A program made the translations under genes and the position numbers. A stretch of 64,000 nucleotides of DNA from Micromonospora endolithica (GTDB lineage: Bacteria; Actinomycetota; Actinomycetes; Mycobacteriales; Micromonosporaceae): positions 1 to 64,000 of the forward strand of contig NZ_RBAK01000016.1 of the NCBI RefSeq assembly GCF_003626595.1, read 5' to 3'. Shown piece after piece: positions 10,611 through 19,935 of the stretch. Each line of letters starts with the position of its first letter. Within the stretch, counting starts at the first letter, position 1. Under the pieces are notes generated by a model, which saw only the letters and a list, made by a program, of their open reading frames with translations, made no database searches and was not told the DNA's origin.

Positions 10611-11855
10611 ATGACATTGTTCCGGGGCCGCCGCATCCTGGCGGGTGCCATGACCCTGGTCGCCGCGGTCGCGTTGACCGCGTGCGGCAGCAAGACCAGC
10701 GACACCGACACCGCCGCCGGTGTCAGCGCCGACACCTCCGGCGACACCGTCAAGGTGGGCCTGCTCAACTCGCTCTCCGGCACCATGGCGATCAGCGAGG
10801 TCACCGTCCGGGACGCGATCATGCTCGCCGTCGAGGAGATCAACGCCGTCGGCGGCGTACTCGGCAAGAAGGTCGAGCCGGTCGGCGAGGACGGTGCCTC
10901 GGACTGGCCCACCTTCGCCGAGAAGGCGGAGAAACTGATCAGCCAGGACCGGGTCGCCGCCGTTTTCGGCTGCTGGACCTCGGCCAGCCGCAAGGCGGTC
11001 AAGCCGGTCTTCGAGAAGAACAAGGCGCTGCTGTTCTATCCGGTGCAGTACGAGGGACTGGAACAGTCCCCCTACATCTTCTACACCGGCGCGACCACCA
11101 ACCAGCAGATCGTTCCCGGCCTGGACTACCTCAAGGCGCAGGGCAAGAAGTCGGTCTACCTGGTGGGCAGTGACTACGTCTTCCCGCGGACCGCCAACAA
11201 AATCATCAAGGCGTACGCGGCGGCGAACGGGATGACGGTGCTCGGCGAGGACTACGCACCGCTGGGCTCCACCGAATTCGGCACGATCGTCAACAAGGTG
11301 AAGTCATCGAAGGTCGACGCGGTCTTCAACACCCTCAACGGCGACAGCAACGTCGCGTTCTTCAAGGAGTACACCTCCGCGGGTCTCACCGCGGCCAGCA
11401 TGCCGGTGGTGTCGGTGTCGATCGCCGAGGAGGAGGTCAAGGGCATCGGCACGCAGTACCTCGCCGACCAGTTGACCGCCTGGAACTACTACCAGACCAC
11501 GCCGGGCGCGGCGAACGAGAAGTTCGTCGCCGCGTACAAGGCCAAGTTCGGCCCGGACAAGCCGACCAGCGACCCGATGGAGGCCGCGTACGTCTCGGTG
11601 CACCTGTGGAAGGCGATGGTGGAGAAGGCCGGCACGTTCGAGGTGGAGAAGGTCCGGGCGGCCGCCGACGGGATCACCTTCGAGGCCCCGGAGGGCCTGG
11701 TCACCGTCGACGGGACGACCCAGCACATCGCCAAGACCGCCCGCATCGGCAAGGTCGGCGCGGACGGGTTGATCACCGAGGTCTGGAACTCCGGCCAGCC
11801 GATCAAGCCCGACCCGTACCTCAAGAGCTACCCCTGGGCGACCGGCCTGAGCTGA
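10611..11855 (+). CDS. urtA: Urea ABC transporter, substrate-binding lipoprotein
   Basis: Extracellular binding protein of the Urt urea importer, 414 residues. A lipoprotein signal peptide ends in LTAC with C25 as the lipidated residue. The UrtA hallmark FYPVQYEGLEQSPYIFYTGA is present, as are FGCWTSASRKAVKPVFE and PDPYLKSYPWA near the C-terminus. The ATG at 10611 follows GGGAG by 5 bases. First gene of urtABCDE, next to the AmiC-like sensor and close to urease, which supports urea as the substrate. Confidence 0.95.
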   Translation: MTLFRGRRILAGAMTLVAAVALTACGSKTSDTDTAAGVSADTSGDTVKVGLLNSLSGTMAISEVTVRDAIMLAVEEINAVGGVLGKKVEPVGEDGASDWPTFAEKAEKLISQDRVAAVFGCWTSASRKAVKPVFEKNKALLFYPVQYEGLEQSPYIFYTGATTNQQIVPGLDYLKAQGKKSVYLVGSDYVFPRTANKIIKAYAAANGMTVLGEDYAPLGSTEFGTIVNKVKSSKVDAVFNTLNGDSNVAFFKEYTSAGLTAASMPVVSVSIAEEEVKGIGTQYLADQLTAWNYYQTTPGAANEKFVAAYKAKFGPDKPTSDPMEAAYVSVHLWKAMVEKAGTFEVEKVRAAADGITFEAPEGLVTVDGTTQHIAKTARIGKVGADGLITEVWNSGQPIKPDPYLKSYPWATGLS

Positions 11856-11916
11856 CCGAACCGGCCCGGGCGGCGCCGCGCCGCCCGGGCCACCACACCT
11901 CCTCGGAGTGCGCACC

Positions 11917-12804
11917 GTGACAGTCCTCTTCGGTCAACTCTTCACCGGCGTCAGCATCGGGGCGGTCCTGCTGCTCATCGCGCTCGGCCTGGCGCTGACC
12001 TTCGGCCAGATGAACGTCATCAACATGGCGCACGGCGAGTTCATCATGGCCGGCGCCTACACCACGTACGTGCTGCAACAGACCATCACCGGCGCGGGCG
12101 TGTCCCTGCTGGTGGCGTTGCCGGTCGCCTTCCTGGTCGCGGGCACCATGGGGGTGCTGCTGGAGGCGCTGCTCATCCGCCGCCTCTACGCCCGGCCGCT
12201 GGACACCCTGCTGGTCACCTGGGGTGTGTCGCTGATGCTCCAGCAACTGGCCCGGGACGTCTTCGGCAGCCCGAACGTGCAGACCCGGGCGCCGGAGCTG
12301 CTCACCGGCAACATCGGCCTGCCCGGCGGGCTCACCGTCGCCAACAACCGCCTGTTCATCCTGGCCCTGGCCCTGGCCGCCGTGGCGGCGCTGACCCTGG
12401 CCCTGCGCCTCACCCCGCTCGGCCGCCGGATCCGCGCCGTCGTGCAGAACCGGGACCTCGCCGCGGTCTCCGGCATCGCCACCTCCCGGGTGGACCGCAC
12501 CACGTTCTTCGTCGGCTCCGGCCTGGCCGGCGTCGCCGGGGTCGCCCTCACCCTGCTCGGCCCGATCGGCCCCACCATGGGCACCAACCTGATCATCGAC
12601 GCCTTCCTGGTCGTCGTGGTCGGCGGGATCGGGCAGCTCAAGGGCAGCGTCATCGTCGCGTTCGCCCTCGGCGTGCTCCAGGCCACCGGCGAATACCTCA
12701 CCACCCTCAGCGTCGCCAAGGTGATGGTCTTCGTGGCCATCGTCGCGTTCCTGCAGTGGCGACCCCAGGGACTGTTCACCCTGCGTACCAGGAGCCTGGC
12801 ATGA
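11917..12804 (+). CDS. urtB: Urea ABC transporter, permease UrtB
   Basis: Membrane permease of the LivH/UrtB type, about 295 residues with 8 or so hydrophobic segments. Family signatures are LALTFGQMNVINMAHGEFIMAGAY near the N-terminus and the conserved GIGQLKGSVIVAFALG loop near the C-terminus. The GTG at 11917 has GGAG 8 bases upstream; a GTG at 11908 is possible but overlaps that site. The urtC start overlaps the stop codon (ATGA). Confidence 0.93.
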   Translation: MTVLFGQLFTGVSIGAVLLLIALGLALTFGQMNVINMAHGEFIMAGAYTTYVLQQTITGAGVSLLVALPVAFLVAGTMGVLLEALLIRRLYARPLDTLLVTWGVSLMLQQLARDVFGSPNVQTRAPELLTGNIGLPGGLTVANNRLFILALALAAVAALTLALRLTPLGRRIRAVVQNRDLAAVSGIATSRVDRTTFFVGSGLAGVAGVALTLLGPIGPTMGTNLIIDAFLVVVVGGIGQLKGSVIVAFALGVLQATGEYLTTLSVAKVMVFVAIVAFLQWRPQGLFTLRTRSLA

Positions 12805-13973
12805 CCGCCGTCGTCGGACCGCCCACCGTGACCACCGTCGGCCCCGTCCCGGCCGGGGGTCCGCCGCCGGGCCGTCGCCGGCGCGCCCTGCGGCTGCGCG
12901 CGGCGGCCGGCTTCGCGTGCGGCGCGGCGTTGCTGTTCGCCGTCGCCCCGCTGGTGCTGTCGGACTTCCGGCTGTCCCTGCTGGCCAAGTACCTGTGCCT
13001 GGCCATGGTGGCGGTCGGCGTCGGCATCGCCTGGGGCCGCGGCGGGATGCTCACCCTGGGTCAGGGCGTGTTCTTCGGCCTCGGTGGCTACGCGATGGCC
13101 ATGCACCTCAAGCTGGCCGACGCGGGCCCCGGTGCGATGCCCGACTTCATGCAGCTGTACGGGCAGCTCGACGAGCTGCCGGTGTGGTGGCGGCCGTTCG
13201 CCAGCCCCTGGTTCGCGCTGCCGGCGACCGTGCTGCTGCCGATGGCGGTCGCGTTCGGTCTCGGCTCGCTGGTCTTCCGCCGCCGGGTGCGCGGGGCGTA
13301 CTTCGCGATCCTCAGCCAGGCCCTCGCCGCCGCCATGGTGATCCTCCTGGTCGGCCAGCAGGGCACCACCGGCGGCACCAACGGCCTGACCGACATCCAG
13401 GGCTTCTTCGGCTACGACCTGGACGACCCGGTGAACCAGCGGATGGTCTACTTCGTCATCGCCGCGTGCCTGCTCGGGCTGCTGGTGCTGGCCCGTCAGC
13501 TCATTCAGAGCCGCTACGGGGAGCTGCTGGTGGCGGTGCGCGACGGCGAGGAGCGGGTGCGTTTCCTCGGCTACGACCCGGCGTCGGTCAAGCTCGTCGC
13601 GTACGTGGTGGCCGCCGGCATGGCCGGCCTGGCCGGCGCGCTGTTCGTCCCGGCGGTCGGCATCATCTCACCGGCGCTGATCGGGATCGTGCCGTCCATC
13701 GAGTTCGTCATCGGTGTCGCCGTCGGTGGCCGGGCCACCCTGCTCGGCCCGGTGCTCGGGGCGGTCGCGGTGGCGTGGGCGCGTACCGCCCTGTCGGAAC
13801 GGTTCCCGGGCACCTGGACGTACCTCCAGGGTCTGCTGTTCGTGTTGGTCGTGGCGTTCCTGCCGGGTGGCCTGGCGTCGCTGGTGGCGCTCGCCCGGCG
13901 GCGCGGCGACGACGGCCCGCCCGGACGTTTCACGTTGTGGCGCAAGCGTTCCCGGACGGAGACGGTGGCATGA
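12801..13973 (+). CDS. urtC: Urea ABC transporter, permease UrtC
   Basis: Second permease of the urea importer (LivM type), 390 residues. The UrtC-specific segment GRGGMLTLGQGVFFGLGGYAMAMHLKL is present, and the cytoplasmic coupling region near VRFLGYDPASVKLVAYV is typical. The N-terminal 30 residues are Pro/Gly/Arg-rich and cytoplasmic. It overlaps urtB and urtD by 4 bases each. Confidence 0.93.
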   Translation: MTAVVGPPTVTTVGPVPAGGPPPGRRRRALRLRAAAGFACGAALLFAVAPLVLSDFRLSLLAKYLCLAMVAVGVGIAWGRGGMLTLGQGVFFGLGGYAMAMHLKLADAGPGAMPDFMQLYGQLDELPVWWRPFASPWFALPATVLLPMAVAFGLGSLVFRRRVRGAYFAILSQALAAAMVILLVGQQGTTGGTNGLTDIQGFFGYDLDDPVNQRMVYFVIAACLLGLLVLARQLIQSRYGELLVAVRDGEERVRFLGYDPASVKLVAYVVAAGMAGLAGALFVPAVGIISPALIGIVPSIEFVIGVAVGGRATLLGPVLGAVAVAWARTALSERFPGTWTYLQGLLFVLVVAFLPGGLASLVALARRRGDDGPPGRFTLWRKRSRTETVA

Positions 13974-14743
13974 GCGGGCCGGACGGGTTGGCGATCCGCG
14001 ACCTGCGGGTCAGCTTCGACGGGTTCACCGCGGTCGACGGGGTCAGCCTCGACGTGCCGCCGGGCGACATCCGCTTCCTGATCGGCCCCAACGGGGCCGG
14101 CAAGACCACGCTGGTCGACGCGGTGACCGGCCTGGTCCGGGCCACCGGCTCGGTCCGCTTCGGCGAGCACGAGCTGCTCGGCCGGGCGGTCCACCGGATC
14201 AGCCGCCTCGGCGTCGGCCGGACGTTCCAGACCTCCACGGTCTTCGAGGAGCTGACCGTGTTGCAGAACCTCGACATCGCCGCCGGTGCCCGCCGGAGCT
14301 GGGCGACGCTGGTCCGGCGCCGGCACGGCGTTCCCGACGAGGTGGCGGCGGCGCTGGACACGATCGGGCTGGCCGGGCACGTCGACCAGCTCGCCGGCAC
14401 CCTCGCACACGGCCAGAAGCAGTGGCTGGAGATCGGCATGCTGCTGGTCCAGGACGCCAGGCTGCTGCTGCTCGACGAGCCGGTGGCCGGGATGAGCCAC
14501 GAGGAGCGGGACGCCACCGGCACGCTGCTGGAAAAGGTGAGCCGCGACCGCACGGTGGTGGTGATCGAACACGACATGGACTTCCTGCGCCGCTTCGCGC
14601 GTACCGTCACCGTGCTGCACGCCGGGAAGGTGCTCAGCGAGGGCACCGTGGCGCAGGTGCAGGCCGACCCGAGGGTGCAGGAGGTCTACCTCGGCCACCC
14701 GGTCGACGCCGCCGGGACCGCCCCGGCCGGAACGGAGGCGTGA
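13970..14743 (+). CDS. urtD: Urea ABC transporter, ATPase UrtD
   Basis: LivG-like ATPase of 257 residues. Walker A GPNGAGKTT, Q-loop region VGRTFQTSTVFEELTVLQNL, UrtD-type signature LAHGQKQWLEIGM in place of LSGGQ, and Walker B LLLLDEPVAGM followed by the conserved H of VIEHDMDF. The ATG overlaps the urtC stop (ATGA) and the stop overlaps the urtE start (TGATG). Confidence 0.94.
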   Translation: MSGPDGLAIRDLRVSFDGFTAVDGVSLDVPPGDIRFLIGPNGAGKTTLVDAVTGLVRATGSVRFGEHELLGRAVHRISRLGVGRTFQTSTVFEELTVLQNLDIAAGARRSWATLVRRRHGVPDEVAAALDTIGLAGHVDQLAGTLAHGQKQWLEIGMLLVQDARLLLLDEPVAGMSHEERDATGTLLEKVSRDRTVVVIEHDMDFLRRFARTVTVLHAGKVLSEGTVAQVQADPRVQEVYLGHPVDAAGTAPAGTEA

Positions 14744-15435
14744 TGCTGGTGCTGCGGGACGTCCACGCCGGGTACGGGCGCAGCCGGGTGCTGCACGGGG
14801 TGGACCTGGCGGTGCCCACCGACGGGGTGGTCGCCGTGCTCGGTCACAACGGCGCCGGCAAGAGCACCCTGTTACGGGTCGCCGCCGGCCTGCTGCGGCC
14901 GAACGCGGGCAGCGTCGAGCTCGACGGCGAGGACGTCACCCGGCTCGCCCCGCACCAGCGGGTCGCCCGGGGCCTGGCGTACGTGCCGCAGGGGCAGCAG
15001 TGCTTCCCCCACCTCACCGCGGGGGAGAACCTGCGGCTGGTGGCCGACGGGCGGCGCGACGGCGCGGTGGCGACCGCCGAGGTGCTGGATCTGTTCCCCG
15101 CGTTGCGTCCGCTGCTGCGGCGTCGGGCGGGTCTGCTCTCCGGCGGCCAGCGCCAGCAGCTCGCGCTCGCCCGGGCGTTGATCACCCGGCCGCGGCTGTT
15201 GATGCTGGACGAGCCGACCGAGGGCATCCAGCCGTCGGTGGTCACCGAGATCCAGGACCGGATCGTGGCGTTGACCCGGCAGAGCGGCATCAGCGTGCTG
15301 CTGGTGGAGCAGCACCTCGGCTTCGCGCTGCGGGTCGCCGGCCGCTACCACGTCCTGGAGTCCGGTCGGGTCACCTCCACCGGCGACGGCGGGGCCGGGG
15401 CCGAGGCGGACGTGCGGGCCGCGCTCGCCGTGTGA
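14743..15435 (+). CDS. urtE: Urea ABC transporter, ATPase UrtE
   Basis: LivF-like ATPase of 230 residues: Walker A GHNGAGKST, the UrtE segment YVPQGQQCFPHLTAGENL, signature LSGGQRQQLALARAL, Walker B LLMLDEPTEGIQPSVV, and switch histidine in LLVEQHLGFAL. Last gene of the urt operon. The intergenic stretch to htpG is about 110 bases. Confidence 0.94.
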   Translation: MLVLRDVHAGYGRSRVLHGVDLAVPTDGVVAVLGHNGAGKSTLLRVAAGLLRPNAGSVELDGEDVTRLAPHQRVARGLAYVPQGQQCFPHLTAGENLRLVADGRRDGAVATAEVLDLFPALRPLLRRRAGLLSGGQRQQLALARALITRPRLLMLDEPTEGIQPSVVTEIQDRIVALTRQSGISVLLVEQHLGFALRVAGRYHVLESGRVTSTGDGGAGAEADVRAALAV

Positions 15436-15545
15436 CCGCACGCGGGCGTCTGGTGTTCGACCGGGCGTCGGACGCCTCGCCCTCCGCGACGACTCGTATC
15501 CTTTCCGCGAACCTCTCCGTGGAGTCGAGCATGAAAGGACACGGT

Positions 15546-17462
15546 GTGAGCAACCGGGCCGAGACGTTGGAGTTCCAGGCCGAGGCGCGTCAGCTGCTCC
15601 AGCTGATGGTCCACTCGATCTACTCGAACAAGGACGTCTTCCTGCGTGAGCTGATCTCCAACGCCTCCGACGCGCTGGACAAGCTGCGGCTGGCGTCGAT
15701 GGTCGACAAGGACCTGGACGTCGACACCGCCGACCTGCACGTGGCGATCGAGGTCGACCGGGACGCGCGGACCCTGACCGTCCGGGACAACGGGATCGGC
15801 ATGTCGCGCGACGAGGTGGTCCAGGTGATCGGCACGATCGCCAAGTCGGGCACCGCGGAGCTGCTGCGCAAGCTGCGCGAGTCCTCCGACGCGGGGGCGT
15901 CGCAGGAGCTGATCGGCCAGTTCGGCGTCGGCTTCTACGCGGCGTTCATGGTCGCCGACCGGGTCGAGCTGGTCACCCGCCGGGCGGGGGAGAGCGGCGG
16001 CACCCGCTGGGAGTCGTCGGGTGAGGGCACCTACACCGTCGAGGCGGTCGCGGACGCGCCTCAGGGCACCGCGGTGACGCTGCACCTCAAGCCGACCGAC
16101 GCCGAGGACAACCTGCACGACTACACCGCCGAGTGGACGATCCGGGAGATCGTCAAGCGGTACTCCGACTTCATCGCCTGGCCGATCCGGATGACCGTGT
16201 CGCGCCCCGGCGCCGAGGGTGCCGAGCCGACCACCGAGGTACAGACGCTCAACTCGATGAAGGCGCTCTGGGCCCGTCCCCGCGACGAGGTCGACGAGGC
16301 CGAGTACCACGAGTTCTACAAGCACGTCAGCCACGACTGGGCCGACCCGCTCGAGGTCGTGCACATGCGGGGCGAGGGCACCTTCGAGTACGAGGCGCTG
16401 CTGTTCCTGCCCTCGCACGCCCCGCTGGACCTGTTCTCCCCGCAGGGCCGCCGCGGTGTGCAGCTCTACGTCAAGCGCGTCTTCATCATGGACGACTGCG
16501 AAGCGCTCATGCCGAACTACCTGCGCTTCGTCAAGGGCGTGGTCGACGCGCACGACCTGTCGCTGAACATCTCCCGGGAGATCCTCCAGCAGGACCGGCA
16601 GATCCAGGTGGTCCGCCGCAGGCTGGTGAAGAAGGTGCTCGGCACGGTCCGCGACCTGAAGGCGAAGCAGCCGGAGAAGTACCGCACCCTCTGGACCGAG
16701 TTCGGCTCGGCACTGAAGGAGGGACTGATCGACGACACGGAGAACCGGGACACCCTCCTGGAGATCCTGTCCGTCGCCTCCACCCACGACGCGGCCGAGC
16801 CCACCGACCTGGCCGGGTACGTCGGCCGGATGCGGGACGGCCAGGCCGACATCTACTACGCCACCGGCGAGTCCCGGACGACCATCGAGAACTCGCCGCA
16901 CATGGAGGCGTTCCGGGCCAAGGGCTACGAGGTGCTGCTGCTGACCGACCCGGTGGACGAGGTGTGGGTCGAGCGGGTCGGCACGTACGACGGCCGGACG
17001 TTGCGCTCGATCGCCAAGGGCCAGGTGGACCTGGACACCGAGGAGGAGAAGGCGGAGGCGGAGGCCGAGCGGGAGCGGCAGCGCACCGAGTACGCCGACC
17101 TGCTCACCTGGCTGGGTGGGGCGCTCGCCGACCAGGTCAAGGAGGTCCGGCTGTCCTCGCGGCTCACCACCTCCCCGGCCTGCGTGGTCGGCGACGCCCA
17201 CGACATCACCCCGACGCTGGAGAAGATGTACCGGGCGATGGGCCACGAGGTCCCGGCGGTCAAGCGAATCCTGGAGCTCAACCCGGGCCACCCGCTGGTC
17301 ACCGGCCTGCGCAAGGCCCGCGAGCAGGGCGGCTCCGAGGAGTCGCTGACCGAGACCGCGGAGTTGCTGTACGGGATGGCGCTGCTCGCCGAGGGCGGCG
17401 AACTGGCCGACCCGGCCCGGTTCACCCGGATCCTCGCCGACCGGCTCACCCGTACCCTCTAG
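15546..17462 (+). CDS. htpG: Molecular chaperone HtpG (Hsp90)
   Basis: Bacterial Hsp90 of 638 residues. The N-terminal GHKL ATPase is complete: ELISNASDALDKLR, DNGIGMSRDEV, GTIAKSGT and the GQFGVGFYAAFMVADRV lid region, followed by the middle domain and a C-terminal dimerisation domain. The GTG at 15546 is chosen because AAAGGA lies 6 bases upstream and the family starts at this point; an ATG at 15531 would put the ribosome binding site inside the gene. A strong hairpin at 17476-17503 follows. Confidence 0.96.
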   Translation: MSNRAETLEFQAEARQLLQLMVHSIYSNKDVFLRELISNASDALDKLRLASMVDKDLDVDTADLHVAIEVDRDARTLTVRDNGIGMSRDEVVQVIGTIAKSGTAELLRKLRESSDAGASQELIGQFGVGFYAAFMVADRVELVTRRAGESGGTRWESSGEGTYTVEAVADAPQGTAVTLHLKPTDAEDNLHDYTAEWTIREIVKRYSDFIAWPIRMTVSRPGAEGAEPTTEVQTLNSMKALWARPRDEVDEAEYHEFYKHVSHDWADPLEVVHMRGEGTFEYEALLFLPSHAPLDLFSPQGRRGVQLYVKRVFIMDDCEALMPNYLRFVKGVVDAHDLSLNISREILQQDRQIQVVRRRLVKKVLGTVRDLKAKQPEKYRTLWTEFGSALKEGLIDDTENRDTLLEILSVASTHDAAEPTDLAGYVGRMRDGQADIYYATGESRTTIENSPHMEAFRAKGYEVLLLTDPVDEVWVERVGTYDGRTLRSIAKGQVDLDTEEEKAEAEAERERQRTEYADLLTWLGGALADQVKEVRLSSRLTTSPACVVGDAHDITPTLEKMYRAMGHEVPAVKRILELNPGHPLVTGLRKAREQGGSEESLTETAELLYGMALLAEGGELADPARFTRILADRLTRTL

Positions 17463-17475
17463 GTTCTCCGAGCCG

Positions 17476-17503
17476 GGGGAGGTCGCCGGTCGGCGACCTC
17501 CCC
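17476..17503 (+). terminator. Hairpin terminator after htpG
   Basis: A perfect 12-base stem GGGGAGGTCGCC/GGCGACCTCCCC with loop GGTC begins 13 bases after the htpG stop. There is no U tract, as is usual in actinomycetes. Confidence 0.75.
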
Positions 17504-17546
17504 ACCGGCGGCGTGGGATCGGCGGCGGCTGGGTACACCGGCGGGC

Positions 17547-18473
17547 ATGAGCAGCGCCACGGCTGAGGCCGCCCCGTCCCCGACCGGTTTCGGCACGGTG
17601 GCGGTCGTCGCCCACCGCAGAAAGACCCTCGGCGGCGGTCTCGACGCCCTCCGCACCGAGCTGCTTGGCGCCGGGGTCGAGGACCTGCTCTGGTACGAGG
17701 TGCCGAAGAGCCGCAAGGCGCCCAAGAAGGTGCGCAAGGCGCTGAAGAAGGACGCCGACCTGGTGTTCGTCTGGGGCGGGGACGGCATGGTGCAACGCTG
17801 CGCCGACACCCTCGCCGGCTCGGGCACCCCGATGGCGATCCTGCCGGCCGGCACCGCGAACCTCTTCGCCGCGAACCTCGGCATCCCGGAGGACCTGCCC
17901 GAGGCGGTCCGGATCGGCCTGCACGGCCGCCGCCGCACCCTGGACCTGGGCCGGCTCAACGGCGAGCACTTCGCGGTGATGGCCGGCGCCGGGTTCGACG
18001 GCGACCTGATCCGGGACGCCGACCGCGACCTCAAGGGGCGCTTCGGCCGGCTCGCCTACATGTGGACCGGGCTGCGCCACGTCCGGGGTGACCTGGTCGG
18101 CACCCGGATCACCGTCGACGGCACGACGTGGTTCGACGGCGACGCGAGCTGCGTGCTCTTCGGCAACGTGGGCACCATCACCGGCGGGATCCCCGCCTTC
18201 GACGACGCCCGCCCCGACAACGGCTGCCTCGAGGTCGGCGTGTCGACCGCCGACGGCGCGGTCGACTGGGCCCGTACGCTCAGCCGGATGGCGGCGGGCC
18301 GGTCGGAGGAGTCGCCGTTCCTGCGGATCACCCGCGGCCGCAAGATCAAGGTCCGCTTCGCGGCACCCCGCACGTACGAGCTGGACGGCGGCGCGCGCGG
18401 CGAGGTGACCGCGCTCAAGGTGCGGGTGATGCCCGGCGCGCTGACCCTCGCCTGTCCCGATCCGGACCGCTGA
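17547..18473 (+). CDS. Diacylglycerol-kinase-family lipid kinase
   Basis: Protein of 308 residues with the DAGK catalytic fold (YegS/DgkB/LCB5 family), which phosphorylates a lipid alcohol such as diacylglycerol at the membrane. Visible motifs are the nucleotide loop LVFVWGGDGMVQRCAD (GGDGM where GGDGT is usual), ILPAGTANLFAANLGIP, and MAGAGFDGDLI. The C-terminal domain has FGNVGTITGGIPAFDDA and the YELDGGARGEV motif. The start is the ATG at 17547; there is no obvious Shine-Dalgarno sequence, and the transcript may be leaderless. The lipid substrate cannot be told from sequence. Confidence 0.88.
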   Translation: MSSATAEAAPSPTGFGTVAVVAHRRKTLGGGLDALRTELLGAGVEDLLWYEVPKSRKAPKKVRKALKKDADLVFVWGGDGMVQRCADTLAGSGTPMAILPAGTANLFAANLGIPEDLPEAVRIGLHGRRRTLDLGRLNGEHFAVMAGAGFDGDLIRDADRDLKGRFGRLAYMWTGLRHVRGDLVGTRITVDGTTWFDGDASCVLFGNVGTITGGIPAFDDARPDNGCLEVGVSTADGAVDWARTLSRMAAGRSEESPFLRITRGRKIKVRFAAPRTYELDGGARGEVTALKVRVMPGALTLACPDPDR

Positions 18474-18503
18474 GTCGGCACGCCGGGCCGGCCTTACGGA
18501 GCG

Positions 18504-18534
18504 GCACCCCGCCCGGCCGCGCCGAACGGGGTGC
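18504..18534. terminator. Bidirectional hairpin between convergent genes
   Basis: GCACCCCG (18504-18511) pairs with CGGGGTGC (18527-18534). It lies between the convergent lipid kinase gene and the small gene that ends at 18541, so it can serve both. Confidence 0.55.
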
Positions 18535-18540
18535 GGTGTC

Positions 18541-18894
18541 TCAGGCCGCCGACGCCGCCGATCCCCGGCGTCCGCCCTGGGGTACGGCGGAGCGCAGGCG
18601 GTGCGCCTCCGTCGGCGCGACGGCGGACCAACCGCCCGGCCGAGCCTGCTCGGGCGGCGCGTCGGTCGACCGTCCGCCGGACGTGGCCTGCGCCATCTGC
18701 AACGCCCGCTGGGCCCGGTGCCACGGCTCGCAGGGCCAGGCCCGGCCGGCACAGAGCAGGTTGTGACAGGTGTCGTCGTCGTCCGGCTGGTGTGCGTCCG
18801 CCACGTCCAGGGCGAGCCCCCACAGCAGCGGGTCGGTCACCCCCTCGGGACGGTCGGTATGGCGGTCCGGCCGGTTGCGGCTGGTGTCGGACAT
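18541..18894 (-). CDS. Small conserved hypothetical actinobacterial protein
   Basis: A 117-residue protein from the ATG at 18894. After a charged N-terminus it has an acidic segment DVADAHQPDDDDTCHNLL and the Cys/Trp-rich motif CAGRAWPCEPWHRAQRALQMA, then a low-complexity tail. I have the impression that this pattern recurs in actinomycete small proteins, but I know no function. The three cysteines and two histidines within about 25 residues could bind metal, which is inference. It is divergent from pdxY and convergent with the lipid kinase gene. Confidence 0.75.
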   Translation of the reverse strand: MSDTSRNRPDRHTDRPEGVTDPLLWGLALDVADAHQPDDDDTCHNLLCAGRAWPCEPWHRAQRALQMAQATSGGRSTDAPPEQARPGGWSAVAPTEAHRLRSAVPQGGRRGSAASAA

Positions 18895-19046
18895 GATGCG
18901 GCCCCCCTCGCGAAACCTCTGCTGCCCTAACTTTGACCCGTCCGGCGGCCTGGTAAACGAGCAGGCACGACCTCGTCGGGAACGGTCGCGGCCGGGCGGA
19001 TCCGCCGGGTCCGCGCGGAGGCCGGCGGCGCAACCGCCATGATGAG

Positions 19047-19901
19047 GTGGTGAAGATCCTGTCCATCCAGTCATCGGTCGCGTACGGCCATGTCGGGAAC
19101 TCCGCCGCCGTCTTCCCCCTCCAGCGGCTCGGTCACGAGGTGTGGCCGGTGCTGACGGTCCACTTCTCCAACCACACCGGGTACGGCGCGTGGCGGGGAC
19201 CGCTGCTGGCGCCGGCCGACGTCGCCGAGGTGATCGAGGGCATCGCCGACCGGGGTGTCCTCGGCAGCGCCGACGCGGTGCTCTCCGGTTACCAGGGCGA
19301 CCCGGCGATGGGGGCGGTGATCCTCGCGGCGGTGGCCCGGGTGAAGGCGGAGAACCCGGACGCCGTCTACTGCTGCGACCCGGTGATGGGCGATGTCGGC
19401 CGGGGGATGTTCGTCCGCCCGGGCATCCCGGAGTACCTGCGGGACGAGGTCGTCCCGCGGGCGGACATCGTCACCCCGAACCAGTTCGAGCTGGAGTTCC
19501 TGTCCGGCCGTACGACCGATTCGCCGGCGGCGCTGCTGGAGGCGGTCGACGTGGTACGCGCCACCGGGCCGCGCCACGTGCTGGTCACCAGCGTGCTGCA
19601 CGGCGACGTGCCGGAGGGCTCGCTGGAGGTGGTCGCCGTGTCGGACGAGGGCGCCTGGGCGGTGACCACTCCGCTGCTGCCGATCAGTCCGAACGGCGGT
19701 GGCGACGTCACCGCGGCCCTCTACCTCGCCCACCTGGCCACCAGCGGCTCACCGGCGACGGCCCTGGAGCGCACCACCACCTCCATCTTCGCCGTCCTGG
19801 AGGCGACCCTCGCCGCGGGCACCCGGGAGATCCAGCTGATCGCCGCGCAGGACGTGATCGCCGACCCGCCGGCGAGGTTCGCCGCCCGCCGCCTGCGCTG
19901 A
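19047..19901 (+). CDS. pdxY: Pyridoxal kinase PdxY
   Basis: Vitamin B6 salvage kinase of about 284 residues: ATP phosphorylates pyridoxal to pyridoxal 5'-phosphate in the cytoplasm. Typical marks are the opening ILSIQSSVAYGHVGNSAAVFP, the HTGYG segment, CDPVMGD, DIVTPNQFELEFLSGR, and the catalytic Asp in the glycine-rich anion hole PNGGGDVTAALYLAHL. The start is one of two consecutive GTG codons (19047, 19050). A CATGAT sequence six bases before the second suggests leaderless transcription from there. Confidence 0.93.
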   Translation: MVKILSIQSSVAYGHVGNSAAVFPLQRLGHEVWPVLTVHFSNHTGYGAWRGPLLAPADVAEVIEGIADRGVLGSADAVLSGYQGDPAMGAVILAAVARVKAENPDAVYCCDPVMGDVGRGMFVRPGIPEYLRDEVVPRADIVTPNQFELEFLSGRTTDSPAALLEAVDVVRATGPRHVLVTSVLHGDVPEGSLEVVAVSDEGAWAVTTPLLPISPNGGGDVTAALYLAHLATSGSPATALERTTTSIFAVLEATLAAGTREIQLIAAQDVIADPPARFAARRLR

Positions 19902-19935
19902 CCGCCCCGGGCGGGGTGGCCCTCCCGTTGGTTCG

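Noticed and set aside
15345..18752. Leftward open frame of more than 1100 codons opposite htpG and the lipid kinase.
   Set aside because: Its composition (runs of Gln, Arg, Val, His) is that of a GC-skewed antisense frame, and both genes on the plus strand are certain.
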